A DNA stretch of 46,895 bases from contig JADGQV010000005.1 of the NCBI GenBank assembly GCA_017881465.1, positions 1 to 46,895 of the forward strand, in the 5' to 3' direction. Within the stretch, counting starts at the first letter, position 1. Every line of letters begins with the position of its first letter. Below, piece by piece: positions 18,050 through 28,218 of this stretch. Under the pieces are notes generated by a model. It saw only the letters and a list, made by a program, of their open reading frames with translations. It was not told the origin of the DNA and did not search any database. The stretch is from Gemmatimonadaceae bacterium (GTDB lineage Bacteria > Gemmatimonadota > Gemmatimonadetes > Gemmatimonadales > Gemmatimonadaceae). Position numbers and translations under genes: made by a program.

Positions 18050-19804
18050 ATGGCGAATCCCAGCACAATTCCAGTCAGCCCATCGGGACGTCACAGCCCG
18101 ATGATCGGCTTTTTCGAGCGGGTGCCCATCATAGCAGGCAGCGCCGTCGCCATTCTCGGCGCCATAGCGCTCGCGGGCTGGGCTCTGAATCTTCCCTTCG
18201 TTACGACAGCGACGACCGGCGGATATCCGATACTTCCGCTGATGGCGCTTTGCTTCGTTCTGGCGGGCGGCGCGCTGACGATGGCGGGGCGTCCGCATCG
18301 GACTGCAAACACGGATGCGATTCAGCAAACTCTTGCCGCGCTCGTCGCTACGATTGCCGGCGTCACTCTCTACGAATATCTGCGCGGCAGCGAATCCGGG
18401 TTCGACTTGCTGCTCTTCGGAGACAGGCTCAGGCGGGTCTCGAACTATCCTCCCGGCCGCATCGCGATAAACAGCGCCGGAAGCCTTCTGCTGTTCGCGC
18501 TCGCGCTGCTCTCGATTCCCCACGATCAGCGAAAGCACGATCTCCGGGCGCAGGTGTTCGCCACGCCTGGTCTCCTCATCGCGCTGCTCGCGATTCTCGG
18601 TTATCTCTTCGGCGTCAAAGGCATGAACAGCCTATCGCAGTGGTCGGGCATGGCGCTGTGGACGGCAATTGGGCAGCTGATACTTGGCGTCGGAATTCTG
18701 GTCGCGGTGAGAGAGCGCGGTGTTTCCGTGCTCCTTCTGGATGAAGGTGCGGCGGGCGTGCTTACGCGGAGGCTTCTACCCGCTGCTCTGTTCGCGCCTA
18801 TCGTGCTCGGCGTCATCCGGATAGTTGGTGAATCCGCCGGATTCTACGAGTCAGAATTCGACGCATCGCTGTTCGCGGTCGCCAGCATTCTGACGTTCGT
18901 GGGGCTGGTGCTCTGGTCGGCCCGGGTACTCCGCAACACCGACAAGGAGCGCGTCGACCTCCTCGCACTCGAGAAGCAGGCGCGCGCCCACGCGGAGAAG
19001 GCGCGGAGCGAAGCCGAAGGCGCTCGCGCGGAGGCCGAGAGAGCGAACAACAGCAAAACGGACTTTCTCGCCGTGATGTCGCACGAGCTGCGCACTCCGC
19101 TCACCGCGATCATGGGGTACGAGGAGCTCCTTTCCGATGGCATCACGGGCCCGGTGACGGAGCTCCAGCGGCAGCAGCTCGGAAGGATCAACGCCAGCGC
19201 GCGTCATTTGCTCGGCCTCATCGACGAGATTCTGACCTTCGCCCGGGTGGACGTCGGGCGCGAGCGGATAAGGTGGGAGTCGATGTCGGTAAATCACACG
19301 CTCGCTGATGCGGCCGCGCTCGTCGAGCCCATGGCTGCGGCGAAGAGCATCGATTTCGTCGTGGAGCTGCTCGACGAGGATCAGGCTATGCAGACGGATG
19401 GCACGAAGCTGCGGCAGATGCTCGTCAACCTTCTCTCCAACGGCATCAAGTTTACGGAGAACGGAGAAGTCCGGGTCCGCTGCTCTGAGAGCAATGGAAT
19501 TCTGGAAGTGCGCATCGCGGACACCGGTGTCGGGATTGCGGCCGAGAACATCGAGGAAGTGTTCGAGCCGTTCTGGCAAGCCGAGCAGACTGCCACGAGA
19601 AAAACCGGAGGCACCGGGTTGGGACTGAGCGTGACCCGCAAGCTCGCGCGCCTGCTTGGTGGCGACGTGACCGTCGCGAGCAGGGTGGGAATGGGTACGA
19701 CTTTTCTGTTGATGCTACCGATGAAGGCGCCGGCGGGCGAAACGATTCGCCGCCGCGACACGCCGACGACACCCACGGGTCCAGTTCACGCGCTTCACGT
19801 CTAG
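18050..19804 (+). CDS. Membrane-bound sensor histidine kinase
   Basis: N-terminal TM helices; FLAVMSHELRTPLTAIMGYEELL H-box; MLVNLLSNGIKFT, DTGVGIA, GTGLGLSVTRKLARLLGG. Confidence 0.93.
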   Translation: MANPSTIPVSPSGRHSPMIGFFERVPIIAGSAVAILGAIALAGWALNLPFVTTATTGGYPILPLMALCFVLAGGALTMAGRPHRTANTDAIQQTLAALVATIAGVTLYEYLRGSESGFDLLLFGDRLRRVSNYPPGRIAINSAGSLLLFALALLSIPHDQRKHDLRAQVFATPGLLIALLAILGYLFGVKGMNSLSQWSGMALWTAIGQLILGVGILVAVRERGVSVLLLDEGAAGVLTRRLLPAALFAPIVLGVIRIVGESAGFYESEFDASLFAVASILTFVGLVLWSARVLRNTDKERVDLLALEKQARAHAEKARSEAEGARAEAERANNSKTDFLAVMSHELRTPLTAIMGYEELLSDGITGPVTELQRQQLGRINASARHLLGLIDEILTFARVDVGRERIRWESMSVNHTLADAAALVEPMAAAKSIDFVVELLDEDQAMQTDGTKLRQMLVNLLSNGIKFTENGEVRVRCSESNGILEVRIADTGVGIAAENIEEVFEPFWQAEQTATRKTGGTGLGLSVTRKLARLLGGDVTVASRVGMGTTFLLMLPMKAPAGETIRRRDTPTTPTGPVHALHV

Positions 19805-19869
19805 CACGACCGTTTTCATCCGAGCGCGTTCATAAGAGGAACGATTTCGTCGGAAGCTCTCGCCGCTTG

Positions 19870-20640
19870 CTAGCGCGCGCCAACGTTCGCGTCCGGCCCC
19901 GATGTCACGGGGGCGCCGGCTTGTTCGAGAGGCGCAACGAAGTTGAAGAGCTTGAGACGGAGGTTGCCGCGGGGGCCGAGTGTCTCATCGTGCTTGTAAA
20001 GACTGACGGAACAGTTCGCGATATCGGCTTTCTTGTCAATGGCAAGCAGCTCCGTTTCCGTGAGGTGCTCGAGTATGTAGCGCATGCAGAGCACGACGAC
20101 CGCGTGGCAGACGATGAGAACGCGCTGGCCGCAGTGCTCGCGCGAGATCATCTCGGTCGCGCTGCGCAACCGGAGGATGACGTCGCACCAGCTTTCTCCT
20201 CCGGGCGGGCGGTGGTAGAACTTGCCGAGGAGGCGGCGGAACTCGGCCTGATCGGGGTGGATGTCCTTGACTCCGATGTGAGTGAGCCGGTCGAGAATTC
20301 CAAACTCCTTTTCGCGGAATCGCTCGTCGACCATGAGCGAGTAGGCATCCTCGTGGATCCCCGCTGTCTTGACGATGAGGCCGGCGGTGTGGCGGGCGCG
20401 GAGGTAGGGGGAGGTGAGAACGACGTTGGGCCGATCTTCCGGCGGAAGTGTGCGGAACCAGTTTCCGAGCGCAATCGCCTGACGCTGCCCCAGCTCGGAG
20501 AGCGGGACATCGACGTCGCGGATGTCGAGGTCGATCATTGGCTCGCCGGCCTCGTGGGCCGCATCGCGCGCGACATTCCCGGCCGATTCGCCGTGGCGGA
20601 CGACGTAGAGCAGGTCCGGCCAGATCTGGTTTGGCTTCAC
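19870..20640 (-). CDS. Histidine phosphatase (phosphoglycerate mutase-like) family protein
   Basis: LLYVVRHGESAGN; SPYLRARHTA; VCHAVVVLCMRYILEHL. GTG at 20640 chosen; the start is uncertain. Confidence 0.87.
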   Translation of the reverse strand: MKPNQIWPDLLYVVRHGESAGNVARDAAHEAGEPMIDLDIRDVDVPLSELGQRQAIALGNWFRTLPPEDRPNVVLTSPYLRARHTAGLIVKTAGIHEDAYSLMVDERFREKEFGILDRLTHIGVKDIHPDQAEFRRLLGKFYHRPPGGESWCDVILRLRSATEMISREHCGQRVLIVCHAVVVLCMRYILEHLTETELLAIDKKADIANCSVSLYKHDETLGPRGNLRLKLFNFVAPLEQAGAPVTSGPDANVGAR

Positions 20641-20723
20641 GCGCGGAAAGCAGGTCAAGGAGCGTACCAATTGCGGTTTCGAGATCGCGCGGTCGTGGTG
20701 CGAACCTTGTAACTCGCTCCGGC

Positions 20724-21185
20724 ATGAGATCAACGCCCGATCATCAGGATCCCGATTGGCCGCGCTACCCGGAGACGATCCTCAGCTTTTCAACCAGGCC
20801 AGTGGTGGAAATCGATCTGCGTGAGATTCCATCAGAGCGTGCGATCGCGGACTTGGGCGCGGTGGGGTTCGGTCAACCCTTCGCGGTACTGACTGCATTC
20901 GACCCGTGTGGGCGCGATCTCTCACCGGCGGAGAACGAGACACGGAAGGGCGACCTCGATCAGCGACTGACCGCGGAAAGTTACAGATTCGCGCACGTGG
21001 ACGCGTGCTCTCCCGATCGCTTGCACTGCGAGTGCAGCGTTGCGGTGGTGATGCCACAAGAGAAAGCGATTGACCTCGCGCGCGAGCTGGAGCAGGTCGC
21101 GATTTTCTGGTTCGATGGAAAACGATTCTGGATTCTGGGCGCGATCGTGGAGACCGATCCGATGATGCTGCCGCGGAGCTCGTGA
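20724..21185 (+). CDS. DUF3293-like protein
   Basis: FAVLTAFDPCGRDLSPAENETRKGDLDQRL and ...VAIFWFDGKRFWILGA; ATG at 20724. Confidence 0.7.
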   Translation: MRSTPDHQDPDWPRYPETILSFSTRPVVEIDLREIPSERAIADLGAVGFGQPFAVLTAFDPCGRDLSPAENETRKGDLDQRLTAESYRFAHVDACSPDRLHCECSVAVVMPQEKAIDLARELEQVAIFWFDGKRFWILGAIVETDPMMLPRSS

Positions 21186-21245
21186 TCCGAGAGCAGCAAG
21201 TGCACGAGCTATCACGTCGGGATCGAACCTTGGATCCAATCTGCG

Positions 21246-22739
21246 TCAGGTCAGCGGCTTATATCTGTACCCGAACACCCCGCCCTTCTGCGACGTGATC
21301 TTGAACGTCCCGGACTTCTTTGGCTCCACGGGCCCGACCGTCGTCGTCTCCGTGAAGATCACGGTCCCGCTCTTGTCGAGGAACTCGACGTTCACGGTGT
21401 AAGTCTTGGCCGCTGTTCCGCGGTTCTCGATCGTTCCCACCAGCGTCGTCTGGTCCGGCCGGCGCGTGAACTCTGTCACCACCAGCTTCACCGGCAAATT
21501 CTCTGACTTGGCGTTGAAATACACTAGCGAGTCGGTGTAGATCTTCTGGAGCTTCTTGTCCTTTGTTCCCTTGTACAGGCCCTGGTACGCGAAGGCGTAG
21601 AGCAGCGGATTGTCGGGGTTGCTCGGATCGAGCGCCACCAGCTTGTCGATCAGCGGAAATGCCTTCGGGAATTGGTTAGTCTGGATGTACGTCGCCGCCA
21701 GATTGTTGATCGCATCGCGTGAGTAGGGATTCTGCGCGAGCGCGGCATCGAAAAGCGTGATGGCGTCGGCCTGACGTCCGTTGCGGCTCGCTACCACGCC
21801 GGCGTGAACGAGCGAGATCTCTCCGTACTTGGACGGATTGGCGAGCATCGGCGCGTAGATCGTGGGTACGGATACGCTGTCACCAGCCTCCACGTACATG
21901 CGTGACACATTGTCAATCGCGTCGGCGAGGAGAAGATCGTTGTTGGCCACCGCTAGATAGTCCTGCCACAACTTGATCGCCTCCTTTGCGGCGGCCCGCT
22001 TGGCGGCACCGGCTTGTCCCTCTGCCCTGTCGGACGCGGCCGACGCGATCTCGTACAACGTCTTCGTGCGAACATCCGCGTACACCGTGTCAGTCCCCGC
22101 GGCGGCTAACGCCTGCTTCCAGTAGTCGTTCGCGGCCGCCGAGTTCTTCCGGTTCTGGGCTATCGAGCCGAGGACCGAATAGGCGTACGGCGCGTGACGG
22201 TCCAGCACCAGAGATCTCTTGGCCAGTGCTTCCGCCGAATCCAGCTGTCCCGCGTTCAATGCGTTGATTGCCCCGTTGAGCGCGTTGAGCCACGGCTTCT
22301 GCTGACGCCACTGCCTGATGGTCGGCACGCACTCGGGCGACGCTTTCTCGACGATCGAAAACGCGGAATCGGCCGCCACGTACAGATCGATCGTCGCCGT
22401 GGGGTTCGTCGTCATTCCGAGCATGCCACGTTGCACGACGGCGGTAGCGGTCGGCTGCATCAGATAAAGGATATACGCCTCACCGCGCAGATAATTGCGC
22501 GCCGTCGGGTTGTCGTTGCCATTGTCGACGAGCCTCAGCACATCCTGCAGGTCCCGCGTCGGGTTTCCCTTGTCCGTGGCAGAGATGGCGCGCGTCATCG
22601 AGAACTGCGCCTTGGCGATGTCACCCTTCGTGTTGGCGGTGGGATCGCAGGTCGCCACGATCTGCGCCGCGAGCGGCGATGCGGCGGCGACGCAGATCGA
22701 CAAAGCGGCCGCGATTCTGGTCACAAAAACTCTCATCAA
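21246..22739 (-). CDS. Secreted tetratricopeptide-repeat protein
   Basis: Signal peptide ending SPLAAQ; TPR-like helices (YSRDAINNLAATYIQTNQFPKAFPLIDKLVALDPSNPD). Confidence 0.8.
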   Translation of the reverse strand: MMRVFVTRIAAALSICVAAASPLAAQIVATCDPTANTKGDIAKAQFSMTRAISATDKGNPTRDLQDVLRLVDNGNDNPTARNYLRGEAYILYLMQPTATAVVQRGMLGMTTNPTATIDLYVAADSAFSIVEKASPECVPTIRQWRQQKPWLNALNGAINALNAGQLDSAEALAKRSLVLDRHAPYAYSVLGSIAQNRKNSAAANDYWKQALAAAGTDTVYADVRTKTLYEIASAASDRAEGQAGAAKRAAAKEAIKLWQDYLAVANNDLLLADAIDNVSRMYVEAGDSVSVPTIYAPMLANPSKYGEISLVHAGVVASRNGRQADAITLFDAALAQNPYSRDAINNLAATYIQTNQFPKAFPLIDKLVALDPSNPDNPLLYAFAYQGLYKGTKDKKLQKIYTDSLVYFNAKSENLPVKLVVTEFTRRPDQTTLVGTIENRGTAAKTYTVNVEFLDKSGTVIFTETTTVGPVEPKKSGTFKITSQKGGVFGYRYKPLT

Positions 22740-22842
22740 GGATCTCCCTGATTTGTAAATGAAAAAGACGGGGGGTTTAAAATACGTCCAATAATATACC
22801 GCTCCGCATCCTTCGTTCCTGCCAGCACCTCGCAGGACGCCG

Positions 22843-24357
22843 TTAGCCGCGTGTCCCGGCCGCTTCCTTTACCAATTCCAGCGCCCGCTGAACGTGCGCC
22901 TCGGTTGTATGAATGTTCCCGATCGCGATGCGAATGGCATAACTCCCCCGCACCCGAGTGTGGGAGAGGTAGACTTCGCGCCCCTCGACGACCTTTGCCA
23001 GTGTCCTCTCGTTGTGGTCGTCAAGCTCACGTCCGCTCATGCCGGGCGGATATGAGCGGAACACCACGGTCGAGAAGTTTACGTCCGCCATTCGCTCGAG
23101 CTCAGGATCGTCGTCGATCCACTCACCGAGCCGGCGGGCGATCCGAATGTGCTCTCTGATCAGCGAGCGCAGGCCTTCCACGCCAAAGTTCCTGATCACG
23201 AACCAGAGCTTGAGCGCGCGAAAGCGGCGGCCCAGGGCGACCCCGTAATCCATCAGGTTCGCGACTCCCTCGCCTTCGCTCACGACCAGGTAGTCGGGAA
23301 TGTGCTGGAATGCGCGCTTCATCAAGTCAGGCCGCCGCGTGTATAGCACCGAGCAGTCCATCGGAGTGAACAGCCACTTGTGCGGGTTCACCACCAGCGA
23401 GTCGGCCCGGTCGCATCCGTCCAGCACGTGCCGCATCTCGGGCAGAATTGCGGCGGTGCCGCCATATGATGCATCGACGTGCAGCCACATCCCGTGCCTC
23501 TCGCAAATCTCCGCAATGGCTGGAACCGGATCGATGGCGGTAGTCGAAGTGGTTCCCACGGTCGCGACGACGGCGAGCGGCACGCGTCCGGCGCGCCGAT
23601 CGTTCTCGACGGCGGTGGCGAGCGCGGTCGCATCCATCCTCAGCGCCGAATCAGTGGGAATTTTTCTCAGCGCCTCGAGGCCGAGCCCGAGCGTCATCAC
23701 TGCCTTGTCGACGCTCGAGTGCGCTTCCTCCGAGCAGTAGACCACGACCCTCGGAAGATCCGCCCGCCCCGACATCCCCTCCTCGCGGATGCGAAGCTCA
23801 GGGCGCAGCTCCCGCGCGGCTGCCAAAGCGTAGAGAGTATTCGACGATGCAGTGTCGGCGATCGTGCCAAACAATCCGTCCGGCAGCCCGAGCATCTGCC
23901 GCAGCCAATCCAGAGTCAGGAACTCGAGCTCGGTCGCAGCCGGACTCGTTCTCCACAGCATGGCGTTGACGTTGAGCGCCGCGGTCAGCGCCTCGCCCAG
24001 CACCCCGGCGGCGGTGGAGGAATTCGCGAAATACGCCATGAACGCCGGGTGATTCCAATGCGTTATCGCGGGAACGATGAGTCGCTGGAAATCGCCGAGG
24101 ATTTCATCCATCGACTCACCCCGCTCGGGCGGCGATTGTGGGATGGCACGGCGCACATCGCCCGGCCGGACCGCAGACAGCACGGGCCATTTTTCGGGCG
24201 CGTCGAGGTAGTCCGCGATCCAGTCGATCACGGCATAGCCGTGCTTCCGGAATTCAGCCGGCGACATGTCGGAGACTGGCGGTGCTAGGTGCAACGTCGG
24301 CTGTGTGGGCGGCGTCGGCTGCTGCATCGGCTGTTTTGTCGGCGGCGTCGGCTTCAT
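22843..24357 (-). CDS. Pyridoxal-dependent decarboxylase (aromatic-L-amino-acid decarboxylase family)
   Basis: HWNHPAFMAYFANSS, WLHVDASYGGTAAI, SLVVNPHKWLFTPMDC (PLP Lys). The true start may be MSPAEFRKHG. Confidence 0.92.
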   Translation of the reverse strand: MKPTPPTKQPMQQPTPPTQPTLHLAPPVSDMSPAEFRKHGYAVIDWIADYLDAPEKWPVLSAVRPGDVRRAIPQSPPERGESMDEILGDFQRLIVPAITHWNHPAFMAYFANSSTAAGVLGEALTAALNVNAMLWRTSPAATELEFLTLDWLRQMLGLPDGLFGTIADTASSNTLYALAAARELRPELRIREEGMSGRADLPRVVVYCSEEAHSSVDKAVMTLGLGLEALRKIPTDSALRMDATALATAVENDRRAGRVPLAVVATVGTTSTTAIDPVPAIAEICERHGMWLHVDASYGGTAAILPEMRHVLDGCDRADSLVVNPHKWLFTPMDCSVLYTRRPDLMKRAFQHIPDYLVVSEGEGVANLMDYGVALGRRFRALKLWFVIRNFGVEGLRSLIREHIRIARRLGEWIDDDPELERMADVNFSTVVFRSYPPGMSGRELDDHNERTLAKVVEGREVYLSHTRVRGSYAIRIAIGNIHTTEAHVQRALELVKEAAGTRG

Positions 24358-24422
24358 CGCTACAAATATAGAGTCTCCATGGGTAGAGGACGGGGTCGCG
24401 AACGGCCCGTATATTTGCGCAA

Positions 24423-25775
24423 ATGCCTCGCAATCCGATCGTGCTCGTCCACGGGTACTCCGACGATGGCGCCGCGTTCAAGGTGTGGGAGCGCATCCTC
24501 GAGCAGCGCGGCTACGACGTCGCGATGATCCACGCCTGCAGCTACCAGTCGCTCACCAACGAAGTCACGATCAAGGACATCGCGGAAGGATTCGACCGCG
24601 CGCTCCAGATGAGAGCCGGACTCGACGCCGACCAGCCGTTCGATGCAATCGTGCATTCGACCGGAATGCTCGTGATAAGAGCTTGGCTCACCGCCTACGC
24701 GGGCCGGCGCGATCGCCTCAAGCATCTCATCGGTCTCGCTCCCGCCACCTTCGGCTCGCCACTGGCCCACAAGGGCCGCAGCTGGCTCGGTGCCCTCTTC
24801 AAAGGAAATCGCCATCTCGGCCCCGATTTTCTCGAGGCGGGAGACAGAGTCCTCGACGCGCTCGAGCTTGGCAGCCGCTTCACCTGGGATCTTGCCCACC
24901 TCGACCTGCTCGGCGACGAGACCTTCTACGGTCCCACTCGACGCACGCCTTACGTCTTCATCTTCTGCGGCAACCAGAGCTACGGCGGATTGCGCCAGCT
25001 CTTCGACGAGCCGGGATCGGACGGCACTGTGAGATGGGCATCCTGTCCGCTCAATACGAGGAAGATCATACTCGACCTCACGCTCGATCCGGCGCGCGAA
25101 GGCTCCGAGAAGCGCATATCGATTGCCGATTGGAAGAACACCGACATTCCACTCATACCGATCGAGGGCAAAAACCACGGGACGATTCTCTCCGAACCGG
25201 GAGACGACCTGGCCGACCTGGTCGACAGCGCGCTACAGGTCTCGAGCGCACCGACCTTCACGCAGTGGATCGACGACGCGACGAAAAAAACGCAGCGCGC
25301 CCGCGCGAAAATCGACGAATGGCAGCAGTTTGTGGTACGGGTGGTCGACGAGCGCGGTGACCCGGTGCCCGACTACAACCTCCAGCTGTTCAAGCGCGGC
25401 AGCGGCACTGGGGCAGACAACAGCATCCAGCAGTTCGATCTGGATGTCCATACATATAAGGGCGACTCGAGCCTCCGCTGCTTTCACGTCCGTCTCGCCG
25501 ACCTCGACTACAAAAAGCTTCCCAACCTCTGGGTCCGGGTAATTGCGTCGTCCGGCTCGCAGCTCGTTGGTTATCTGGGGTTTGGCAGCGAGAAACCGGC
25601 GGATGCGCCTGCGCTTGCCCGCGAGGCAAAATGGGATGGCACCCTCGACATATCCTCCCTCCCCTCCGACACTGGGATAAAATTCTTTTATCCGTTCACT
25701 ACGACGCTGATCGAGCTGCGGCTCAATCGCGAGCCTCTACCACTGACGGGCAAGAATGAAATCTGCTGGTTCTAG
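24423..25775 (+). CDS. Alpha/beta-hydrolase (lipase-like) with a C-terminal extension
   Basis: RNPIVLVHGYSDDGAAF oxyanion region; IVHSTGMLVIRAWL nucleophile-elbow-like; about 180-aa beta-rich C-terminal part. Confidence 0.75.
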   Translation: MPRNPIVLVHGYSDDGAAFKVWERILEQRGYDVAMIHACSYQSLTNEVTIKDIAEGFDRALQMRAGLDADQPFDAIVHSTGMLVIRAWLTAYAGRRDRLKHLIGLAPATFGSPLAHKGRSWLGALFKGNRHLGPDFLEAGDRVLDALELGSRFTWDLAHLDLLGDETFYGPTRRTPYVFIFCGNQSYGGLRQLFDEPGSDGTVRWASCPLNTRKIILDLTLDPAREGSEKRISIADWKNTDIPLIPIEGKNHGTILSEPGDDLADLVDSALQVSSAPTFTQWIDDATKKTQRARAKIDEWQQFVVRVVDERGDPVPDYNLQLFKRGSGTGADNSIQQFDLDVHTYKGDSSLRCFHVRLADLDYKKLPNLWVRVIASSGSQLVGYLGFGSEKPADAPALAREAKWDGTLDISSLPSDTGIKFFYPFTTTLIELRLNREPLPLTGKNEICWF

Positions 25776-26409
25776 CGCGTTCGGCCGGAAAGCCGTCGCG
25801 CATCTCAGGAAGGTCGATCCAGCGCTGGGTCAGGTGATCGACAAGGTCGGCAGCTACAAGGGGTGGCCGGCGAGCGTCGGCACTCATTTCGATGCCGTGT
25901 GCCGATCGATCGTTTTTCAGCAGCTATCGGGCAAAGCCGCGGGAACGATTCACGGACGCTTTCAGGGACTTTACGGGGGAAGAACGCCGCTACCGGCCGA
26001 GCTGGTATCGACATCCGACGAGCAGCTGCGCTCGATCGGATTGTCGCGCCAGAAATCCGTGTATCTTAAGGACCTTGGCGCCCGGGTTGCATTGGGAGAA
26101 CTGTCGATCGAGACACTTCACGAGCTGAGCGACGAGGAAATCGTTTCGGCGCTCACGCAGGTCAAAGGCATCGGCCGGTGGACGGCGCAGATGTTCCTGA
26201 TGTTCAGGCTCAGCCGGCCCGACGTATTACCCGACCTGGACCTGGGTGTACAGAAGGGCATTCAGAGGGCGTATCGCTTGCGTAAGCTTCCGACACCGGA
26301 ACGAGTAAAAAAGATCGGCGCCAAGTGGGCGCCATATCGCACCGTAGGGTCGTGGTACATGTGGCGGCTTCTCGACACGCCGAAGCCCGTGCCTCGCTCG
26401 GGAGGCTAA
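25756..26409 (+). CDS. DNA-3-methyladenine glycosylase II (AlkA-like HhH-GPD)
   Basis: IVFQQLSGKAAGTIHGRF; LTQVKGIGRWTAQMFLMFRLSRPDVLPDLDLGVQ; 20-bp overlap with the upstream gene. Confidence 0.93.
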   Translation: MKSAGSSAFGRKAVAHLRKVDPALGQVIDKVGSYKGWPASVGTHFDAVCRSIVFQQLSGKAAGTIHGRFQGLYGGRTPLPAELVSTSDEQLRSIGLSRQKSVYLKDLGARVALGELSIETLHELSDEEIVSALTQVKGIGRWTAQMFLMFRLSRPDVLPDLDLGVQKGIQRAYRLRKLPTPERVKKIGAKWAPYRTVGSWYMWRLLDTPKPVPRSGG

Positions 26410-27813
26410 TTGCCGGACGCGCTTGCTTCAATCGCCGAACAGACTGCGCAATCACGCGCTTATGACGGTGCGCTGTCACGCTGTCGTGTCGTGCTCGCGG
26501 CACTGTTCGGCGAGCCACACGGGCGAACGTTCGATGTAAAGTTCTGGGACGGCTCGGTCGATCGCGGGAGCAACCCGCACCCACCGTTTACGCTCGTGCT
26601 CAACCGGCCGGCGTCGCTCCGCCGAATGCTCCTTCCCCCGAACGAGCTCTCTATCGTCGAGTCCTACATCAGCGGAGACACGGAGATCGAGGGTAGCATG
26701 GAAGCCGCGTCCAACCTCGGTGAAACGATCGGCGACAGGCTCCGTTCGCCGCTCGCGGTCGCGCGTCTGGTTGGCCTCGTGCTGCGGCTCCCGGGCACGG
26801 CCGACGATGATCTAGCCGATGCGCGGTTCCCCGAGCGGGCGAGAAAGCTCGGGCCCCGGCACACTCCAGTGCGCGACGCCGCGGCGGTTCACTTTCATTA
26901 CGACATTGGAAACAACTTCTACAAGCTCTGGCTCGGCCGGCGGATGGTTTATTCGTGCGCGTACTTCCGCACGCAGGAAGACTCGCTCGATGTCGCGCAG
27001 GAGGCGAAGCTCGATCTGATCTGCCGTAAGCTTCGTCTCAAGCCCGGCGATCGTCTGCTCGACATAGGCTGCGGCTGGGGCGGTCTCGTCATGCACGCCG
27101 CCGAACGCTATGGAGTTGATGCGACCGGCATCACCCTCAGTCCGAATCAGGCAACTTTCGCGGAGGAGCGTATCGCGGAGGCCGGACTCGCCGACCGGTG
27201 CCGCGTTGCGATCCGCGACTATCGCACGCTCACGACCGGAGACGCCTTCGACAAGATCGCCAGCGTCGGGATGATCGAGCACGTTGGACTCACTCACCTA
27301 CGCGTGTACTTCGACTCCGCCTTCCGTGCGCTCAAGCCCGGAGGACTGTTTTTGAATCACGGCATTGTGAGTCTCGGCGAAGCGCGCCCGAAATCGCTGA
27401 GTGAGAGGATTTTCCGGAAGTTCTGGAGGGCCGATGCGTTCATCGACAGGTATGTCTTTCCGGACGGAAAGCTCACCGCGACCGACGATGTCATCGCCAC
27501 GGCCGAAGGCGCGGGGTTCGAAGTCCGTGATGTGGAGAGTCTGCGCGAGCACTACGCGATGACTCTGAGGCACTGGGTGCGATCGCTGGAGGAGAAGAGC
27601 AGCGAGGCGACGGAGCTCGTCGGAAATCACACTTTCCGCGTCTGGAGGCTCTACATGTCCGCCTCGGCGAACGCCTTCACAAGGGCGGCGATCAACGTCA
27701 TCCAGACGCTGCTGGCAAAGCCTGATGCGCACGGGCATTCGAACATTCCCCTCACGCGCGACGACCTCTACGCTGACGGTCGAGTCACGCGAAGCGCTAC
27801 TGGTGTAGATTGA
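26410..27813 (+). CDS. Cyclopropane-fatty-acyl-phospholipid synthase family methyltransferase
   Basis: VHFHYDIGNNFYKLWLGRRMVYSCAYF, LLDIGCGWGGLVMHAAERYGV; TTG start after GGGAGG. Confidence 0.93.
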   Translation: MPDALASIAEQTAQSRAYDGALSRCRVVLAALFGEPHGRTFDVKFWDGSVDRGSNPHPPFTLVLNRPASLRRMLLPPNELSIVESYISGDTEIEGSMEAASNLGETIGDRLRSPLAVARLVGLVLRLPGTADDDLADARFPERARKLGPRHTPVRDAAAVHFHYDIGNNFYKLWLGRRMVYSCAYFRTQEDSLDVAQEAKLDLICRKLRLKPGDRLLDIGCGWGGLVMHAAERYGVDATGITLSPNQATFAEERIAEAGLADRCRVAIRDYRTLTTGDAFDKIASVGMIEHVGLTHLRVYFDSAFRALKPGGLFLNHGIVSLGEARPKSLSERIFRKFWRADAFIDRYVFPDGKLTATDDVIATAEGAGFEVRDVESLREHYAMTLRHWVRSLEEKSSEATELVGNHTFRVWRLYMSASANAFTRAAINVIQTLLAKPDAHGHSNIPLTRDDLYADGRVTRSATGVD

Positions 27814-27840
27814 GGGAGACATTCGCGCTGGAGAGAAGGG

Positions 27841-28215
27841 ATGGCGGTCAAGGTTGTAGTGAAGCCGGACAGCAGGTATTTGCAGGACCGCAGCGGTGCG
27901 TTCCGTCCGATCGAGAACCTCAGCATCACCGCCAGCACGCCGGCATATCCCGCCGTTCTTCATCGAACGAGACGCACGATGATCCTTGCCGACGACCATA
28001 CGCACGCAGTCATCGCGCTCGACAAGGAGATGCTTGTCAGTCGAAATGACAACCTGTCTGTCGTGCTGATCGCGTATGCGGAGCCCACCGAGGCGACGTG
28101 GAAAGCGCTCGAGCAGCACATGGAGAGCGAGCGTTCGACAGCCGAGGCCGCGAGGGAAGCGAAGGGACGGGCTCTGCTGGAGCGAAAGAGAGTAAAGGCC
28201 GCAGAACTTCAGTAA
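27841..28215 (+). CDS. Hypothetical protein
   Basis: 124 aa ORF, co-directional, good codon bias. Confidence 0.55.
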   Translation: MAVKVVVKPDSRYLQDRSGAFRPIENLSITASTPAYPAVLHRTRRTMILADDHTHAVIALDKEMLVSRNDNLSVVLIAYAEPTEATWKALEQHMESERSTAEAAREAKGRALLERKRVKAAELQ

Positions 28216-28218
28216 GTA

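Noticed and set aside
19867-20712. 281-aa plus-strand ORF
   Set aside because: Antisense to the histidine phosphatase, which has a clear RHGES motif.
24250-24360. GCCGACGCCGCC-type repeats as a CRISPR or VNTR
   Set aside because: Encodes the low-complexity PTPPT N-terminus of the decarboxylase ORF; no spacer/repeat structure.
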